A stretch of 64,000 nt of DNA, taken from positions 672,784,484 to 672,848,483 of the forward strand of contig OZ010788.1 in the NCBI GenBank assembly GCA_963932465.1. The letters are read 5' to 3'. Of the stretch, positions 59,406 through 64,000 are shown piece by piece. Under the pieces are notes generated by a model. That model saw only the letters and a list, made by a program, of their open reading frames with translations, was not told the origin of the DNA and searched no databases. Position numbers and translations under genes: made by a program. This stretch comes from Maratus speciosus. Lineage: Eukaryota; Arthropoda; Arachnida; Araneae; Salticidae. The stretch's first letter is position 1, and each line of letters begins with the position of its first letter.

Positions 59406-59997
59406 TAATAGAACCTCTTTTATCTGAAACTATTTTAACCAAAACTCTCAATTAACCAAAATCCATTTTTTTTTCTGTAACATTTCTTGTATCCAAAATC
59501 CATTCGGAAAGCTTTTTTTCCTCTTCTTTTTCTTATGCAAATAAATATTTTCTATCCCCTTTCTTAGAGTTCCTTTGAATTTAACTTGAGCTGCCGTAAT
59601 CTGCGGAGTGGAACGAAACAAACGAATAAATTAACAATTCTGAAGCTTTTGAATGTTTTGCAAAAAATTTAGAATGTCTGGGGCAGCAGAAAGATACTGG
59701 GGATCTAATAATATTTAAAAACTCCGTGATAGAGCTTCAAAGCAAAAGCATTCGAAACTGCGACAAGCAAAACATTTTTTCAAACCCTTGTGATATATAT
59801 AAAAGGTACTTAATTTCAAAATTAAAATTCAGGTAATTTATCCTTGTTTCTATTTTGCTATTACTTTATTTTTGTTAAGCACTTGTTACCACAATAAGAA
59901 AGATTGCATATATTTCTCCTTAATCTCAAAATTGAAGCATTCTCCATTATCCGAAAATGGTCTGTCCCAATTATTTCGGATAATCGATGTTCTACTG
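59406..59997 (+). mobile_element. pogo/Tigger-like MITE family P, copy 3
   Basis: 592 bp between TA (59404-59405, 59998-59999). The left end has decayed to TAATAGAACCTCTTTTATCT; the right is GGATAATCGATGTTCTACTG. A degenerate C-terminal relic begins near 59635 (NSEAFECFAKNLECLGQQKD). Confidence 0.85.
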
Positions 59998-60256
59998 TAT
60001 AAGCAAAAAAGAAATGCTGATACTATTTGAAAATACAGTTTTATAGGTAGAAAAAAAAGAGATCTTACCAGACTTCGAAATAACTTTAAATTTTCGTCCG
60101 TTCGTTAACTAAAAGAAAAGTTATGAAATGGACTACAAATTATGATCTTAGAAGTATTATTTAACTTATATTAGCTATTTCTTTTAACAGTTTCTTTAAC
60201 TGAGCAGAAAATGGTTTCTTGAAATGATAAAATTAAATAAAGAACTTCATTATACA

Positions 60257-60473
60257 CTGTAAAAAAATTCCGCTAAAATACGGAAATTGTACTGGCAATC
60301 GAGACGCCAGTACTATTTCCGTATTTTAACGGAAATTTTACCCCGTAAATTCTAAAAAAAATTCTGTTTTTCTGAACTTTACGGGGAAATTTTTCCGTTA
60401 AAATACGGAAATAGTACTGGCGTCTCGACTGCCAGTGCAATTTCTGTATTTTAACGGATTTTTTTTTACAGTG
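60257..60473. mobile_element. MITE of nested palindromes, 217 bp
   Basis: Between TA (60255-60256, 60474-60475); ends CACTGTAAAAAAATTCCG and CGGATTTTTTTTTACAGTG. TAAAATACGGAAAT and its complement occur four times, giving two hairpins inside a larger one. Inserted in a B-type unit. Confidence 0.85.
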
Positions 60474-60695
60474 TAGCATTTGCATACCTAAATTTATAAA
60501 ACAAAATGACAATAACTGGTATTAGTTAACTATAATAGCTAAATATACTTAACTAGTATTACATTAGTGTAAGTTGGTATATGCTTACCACTTTCGTCGA
60601 TATTGTAATCTTTACATTTAGATTATTTTATTTATGATACATATCTTAAAAAAAATGAAAAGAAATATTAGGTAAATAATATATTGATAAAGATA

Positions 60696-61411
60696 CGAGG
60701 GTGAGTCGGAAAATAAGTTTCCCCTGGCAACTGTGGACAGAGGTGTGCATGAAAAGCAAAAAATGTAATGAAACATTAAAGATAGGACGTAGCTTTATTT
60801 TTCTACTTAAGTTCCAAGTGAGTTCAGACATTTGTCATACCCTTTATAAGCTTCATAAAGCCCTCCAGGAAAAAAAAACAGGGCTCTGCATAAAAAAGAA
60901 GCGTTGAACGGCTTGTGTGACTTCAGCATTGCTTACAAAGAAGTAGTCAAGCACTGCTTTCGTCTGCAGTGGCCGTGCACTTCCGTCCAGGTCTCGGTCT
61001 GTCCAACACTTGCTGACGCCCCTCACTGAATTGGCAGCACCATTTCCGCACCATTTGTTTCGACATTACATCTGGCCCATAGACTCCCACGTGGCAGTTA
61101 TGGAATTCTGCTCCCAATATTCCATGTGCCCATTCATAGCGGATACCGCTCTCACTTCCTCCTTTGACCGCGAATTTACAACGCACTTTCTCTCCATATC
61201 TACAAGGAATAGAATGATGCAGAGCCCTGATTTTTTCAAGGAGTGCTTTTTGAAGCTTATAAAGAGGTACGACAAATGTCTCAACTCACTTGACACTTAT
61301 GTAGAAAAACAAAGTAACGTCTTATATTTAATGTTTCATGACATTTTTTGTCTTTCATACACACCCCTGTCCACAGTTGCCAGGGGAAACTTATTTTCCG
61401 ACTAACCCTCG
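60696..61411 (-). mobile_element. Foldback mariner derivative
   Basis: 716 bp between TA (60694-60695, 61412-61413). Ends CGAGGGTGAGTCGGAAAATA and TATTTTCCGACTAACCCTCG open arms of about 200 bp (60696-60898 and 61210-61411), far longer than normal mariner repeats. A transposase N-terminal relic lies between the arms. Confidence 0.88.
60947..61200 (-). pseudogene. mariner transposase helix-turn-helix relic
   Basis: Minus strand: VGVYGPDVMSKQMVRKWCCQ then FSEGRQQV, the mariner N-terminal DNA-binding motif (evYG..amS...vr.W...F..Gr). An upstream part MERKCVVNSRSKEEVRAV is in another frame, so a frameshift separates them. The D,D34D catalytic domain is missing. Confidence 0.75.
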
Positions 61412-61419
61412 TATTTATA

Positions 61420-62220
61420 AATAAATGTCTCTTGCGTAAAACCAAATACCACATTTGTTTTTTTATGTATGACTCAAAATTTGGGATATTCGCTATTCAA
61501 ACTTTTTTATAAAGAAATTTAGTATATTATAAAGGGGAAAAAAATAGAATTATTTGACAGTTTATTTATTTGTTATTTTCTTTTTAATACTTAATACTTT
61601 AGCTTATATATTCCGCTAAAAAACAAAAACTGAAACATATTTCTCGTTTTTAGTTGATCTCGCTTTTAATAATTTTTTGAGAATACTTATAAAGAAGAAG
61701 CTAGAAAATTTTTAAGAACAATTTTTCTTAAATTCTAGTGCTCTTGTTTTTCAGCTTTAAGGACTGAGAAGTTCAAAGTACGTCGCTAAATATGTTTTTC
61801 TTTAGAAAGTTTTAATGGGTGCTAATCCTGTTTTTGGAATGGTACAATTCTCATTATAAGGGAACTAAAGCAATCCAAACTAAAGGCAACTTTCCTTGAA
61901 ATACTGAGTTTAAAATGATTTTCAACGTAACGCTGGCTGTGTTTTTAGCTTGTATATTGAAAAATTGTTCAGTAAAAAGAACATCCTCCACCCCCCCCCC
62001 CCCCCCTAAAATAAAAAGAGCGAAATTTCTTTCTAATAATAAATTCATTTTCGAGTACTTTTTTTTTCTGATTAAGAAGTCACATTTTTAAACTAAAATG
62101 TTAAATAGAGTATAGAAATACAAGATATGTATATTTTATAATTAACAGAATAAAATAAATACAAATTTTATTAAACCAAACATTTGGTGTGGAACATAAT
62201 TTCATCATGAAATGTATAAG
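61420..62220. other. No gene recognised
   Basis: AT-rich, with a 17-C run at 61991-62007. Confidence 0.4.
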
Positions 62221-62225
62221 TCTTT

Positions 62226-62945
62226 TTAGGGTTTCGTTCATCTGACGAAACCCTATTCGTCTCACTCCTCTGTCTGTCTGTCTGTCCGCCCGTCACACAC
62301 CCCGCTCTCAGAAACTATACACGTTGGAGACTTGAAATTTTGTATTCTTATAGCTAAACACCTCACATGAAACGACAAATCATAAAATTTTGAAAAAGTC
62401 TTATATTTAGCCCTCCGGGCTCTAACTTGTGTATTTTGAGCAATTTTTCTAACTCAGCCCCTAATTAAGTTGGAGATGTGAAATTTTGTAAACTTATAGC
62501 AGAACACTTGCGATCACACGGAAAATCATAAAATTTTCAAAAAGTCTTATATTATTTAACCCTCCGGGCTCTAACTTCTGTATTTTTAACAATTTTTCAT
62601 ACCTCTAAACTTTTTACCCGGGGTGCACTTTTCTAACTTATGCCGACACTCATTTGACCACTCTTTCATATTATGCACCGTAGCCGTACATATTTCAGTT
62701 CCAATTTTTACCGCCAGGAGGCGCATATCTATCTCGGGTGCTATGAGCCCGATCCCCCCGACTAATATAGCTACGGGTAGTTTGTAAAACGAAGTTTCGT
62801 TCAGATAGAGGTTTTGTTTAGAACAGAGTGCGCCCTCTTATTGCGAAATGTGGAACTAACAGATTTTGCAAAAGGATAAAGTGTTTTGAAAGGAATATTA
62901 AACGAAACCTTCTGTGCGATCTGTGATCACACTTACCCACTTGTT
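62226..62945 (-). repeat. Dispersed repeat E, reverse copy
   Basis: Reverse of 19691-20385. Perfect 10-bp hairpin AGGGTTTCGT/ACGAAACCCT at 62228-62237/62245-62254, then CTGTCTGTCTGTCTGTCCG. The far end is CTGTGCGATCTGTGATCACA. Confidence 0.8.
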
Positions 62946-62968
62946 TTTTAATTATTATTTTACTTTTA

Positions 62969-62969
<1 letters not shown>

Positions 62970-63011
<42 letters not shown>

Positions 63012-63012
63012 T
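62970..63012. repeat. (ATT)n microsatellite
   Basis: About 14 copies of a TTA/ATT triplet. Confidence 0.9.
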
Positions 63013-63439
63013 CACTTTCTAGGCTGTAACTTTTGTAAAAACTGGTGAATTATTTCAAAATTTTAATTTAATATTAAGGTACAAAAGTATACACAAGTTT
63101 CACCTAATACAGGATGTCCACAAAGTCTCTTTAAAATTTTAAGTTTTTATTACAAACACAAATGAATAGATACATGTTTGGAAAAGTAGTACAATATTAG
63201 GAGTCTATATTGATGATTTTTTGCATCAATTAATAAATATTGACCCGGTTTCCATGACCGAATATTTTTAATGTATTCTGCAGCACATATTTCTAGACGC
63301 TGTAACTAACACTTAGTATTTACACTTTTAAGCAATAATTTCAATCGGAGCGCCGCTTAAGAAAATGTAATTCTTTAATACATTGTAAATCGATACCGGT
63401 ATATGCGATTTACACACTAAATACTCTTACGAAAAAATG

Positions 63440-63690
63440 CGTGAATATACAAAATTTGTTATGATTCTATGGATTAAATTCAGTCATACGGAGATAATAA
63501 GACTCCATCTTAAATACGAACGTCATCACCATGGCGACCTAGCATCCTGACCTATCATGGAATATCATTGAATTCATGACGTAGGAGAGGATAAATAGAA
63601 TGAAGCAAACTTTTATGAATATCTTTTTAACTTTTGATTCTATTTTTATAAAATTCGAAAGGACTCGACAAAATTCTGCAACGATTGTAT
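63440..63690 (+). repeat. Dispersed repeat R1 variant, partial copy
   Basis: Contains ACCTATCATGGAATATCATT and GGACTCGACAAAATTCTGCA, then is cut by the element at 63694. Confidence 0.65.
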
Positions 63691-63693
63691 ATG

Positions 63694-64000
63694 CAGTAAA
63701 ACCTCCCTAAAGCGACCACGTTCCGTTCCAATGAAAATGGGTGTCTCCGAGAATGTAGTCTGTTAATGGATGTCAAGTTTAAATCTAGATTTTTAATTGT
63801 CGAAAAAAGGTAACAATTAACGTTACTAAAATTTATTTTTCACATTAGGAAAAAATGTAAAAATTTAAGCATCAAAACAAAAGTTAATTACATAAGTTAA
63901 TTACAACACCGTTTTAAAAAATGAATACATTGACGTTTGCTTTGATTTTACGGTTTTATTTTTTATAACTTTTATTTCCTAATTTTTTCCCGTAAGGCAT
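63694..64000. mobile_element. pogo-like element, left end only
   Basis: Begins CAGTAAAACCTCCCTAAAGC, related to the end at 30087. The right end lies beyond the window. Confidence 0.55.

Noticed and set aside
62228..62254. Hairpin TTCATCTGACGAAACCC as a minimal hammerhead
   Set aside because: CTGA is followed directly by CGAAAC without stem II, so no ribozyme fold is possible.

Overview
This 64 kb window is AT-rich eukaryotic DNA. I find no convincing single-copy host gene, rRNA, tRNA or CRISPR. It looks like arthropod intergenic DNA, most probably from a spider or another chelicerate. The clues are a Tc1 transposase of a type I associate from memory with orb-weaver genomes, a Penelope-like retroelement with a GIY-YIG nuclease, many palindromic MITEs, and repeats carrying GACAGACAGACAG runs. 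The species assignment is inference. Three open frames look like recognisable proteins of meaningful length: a Penelope-like element (PLE) polyprotein (15438-17792, +), a Tc1 DD34E transposase (30543-31583, -) and a Copia RT/RNase H fragment (54572-56131, +). All other frames are short relics or chance ORFs.

Layout. 0-10 kb: a pogo-type transposase relic, a dispersed 430-bp repeat, a three-copy local duplication (5.2-7.2 kb), two small MITEs and a 690-bp foldback. 10.4-20.4 kb: copy I of a segmental duplication (blocks D-A-B-E) interrupted by a TTAA-MITE, dispersed repeats and the 2.86 kb PLE. 21-27.3 kb: a four-unit 150-bp repeat, two hAT-like non-autonomous elements with perfect 8-bp target duplications, two hammerhead-like motifs and a 325-bp higher-order satellite. 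27.9-40.4 kb: copy II (C-D-A-B-E-C), carrying a different set of insertions: a 4.2 kb pogo-like element with the Tc1 and a 1.67 kb foldback nested in it, two more pogo-like elements and a 622-bp TTAA element. 41-49.4 kb: a hammerhead relic, an inverted pair of PLE-type terminal repeats (one with a complete hammerhead), MITEs, a foldback between 41-bp direct repeats and a jerky/pogo-like relic. 49.5-64 kb: further non-autonomous elements, the Copia fragment, a 901-bp hAT element, a foldback mariner and the left end of another pogo-like element.

The two segmental copies act as empty-site controls for each other, so several insertions and their target duplications (TA, TTAA, about 9 bp for the PLE) can be read inside this one window.

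The most interesting theme is a group of hammerhead-ribozyme motifs. One is essentially complete (44117-44163). One is in the 3' terminal repeat of the intact PLE (17981-18025) but has a G-to-C change at a core position. One is on the minus strand (25319-25361). Three are decayed or partial (42467-42513, 41365-41407, 24502-24534). They differ in stem sequences but share one layout, including one extra nucleotide before stem II and a self-complementary stem III. This is what one expects of several PLE families that each carried a dimer-type hammerhead in their terminal repeats. Association of hammerheads with PLEs is established knowledge; the number of distinct families here, and the inversion of the PLE 5' end exactly at the ribozyme stem II hairpin, deserve checking.
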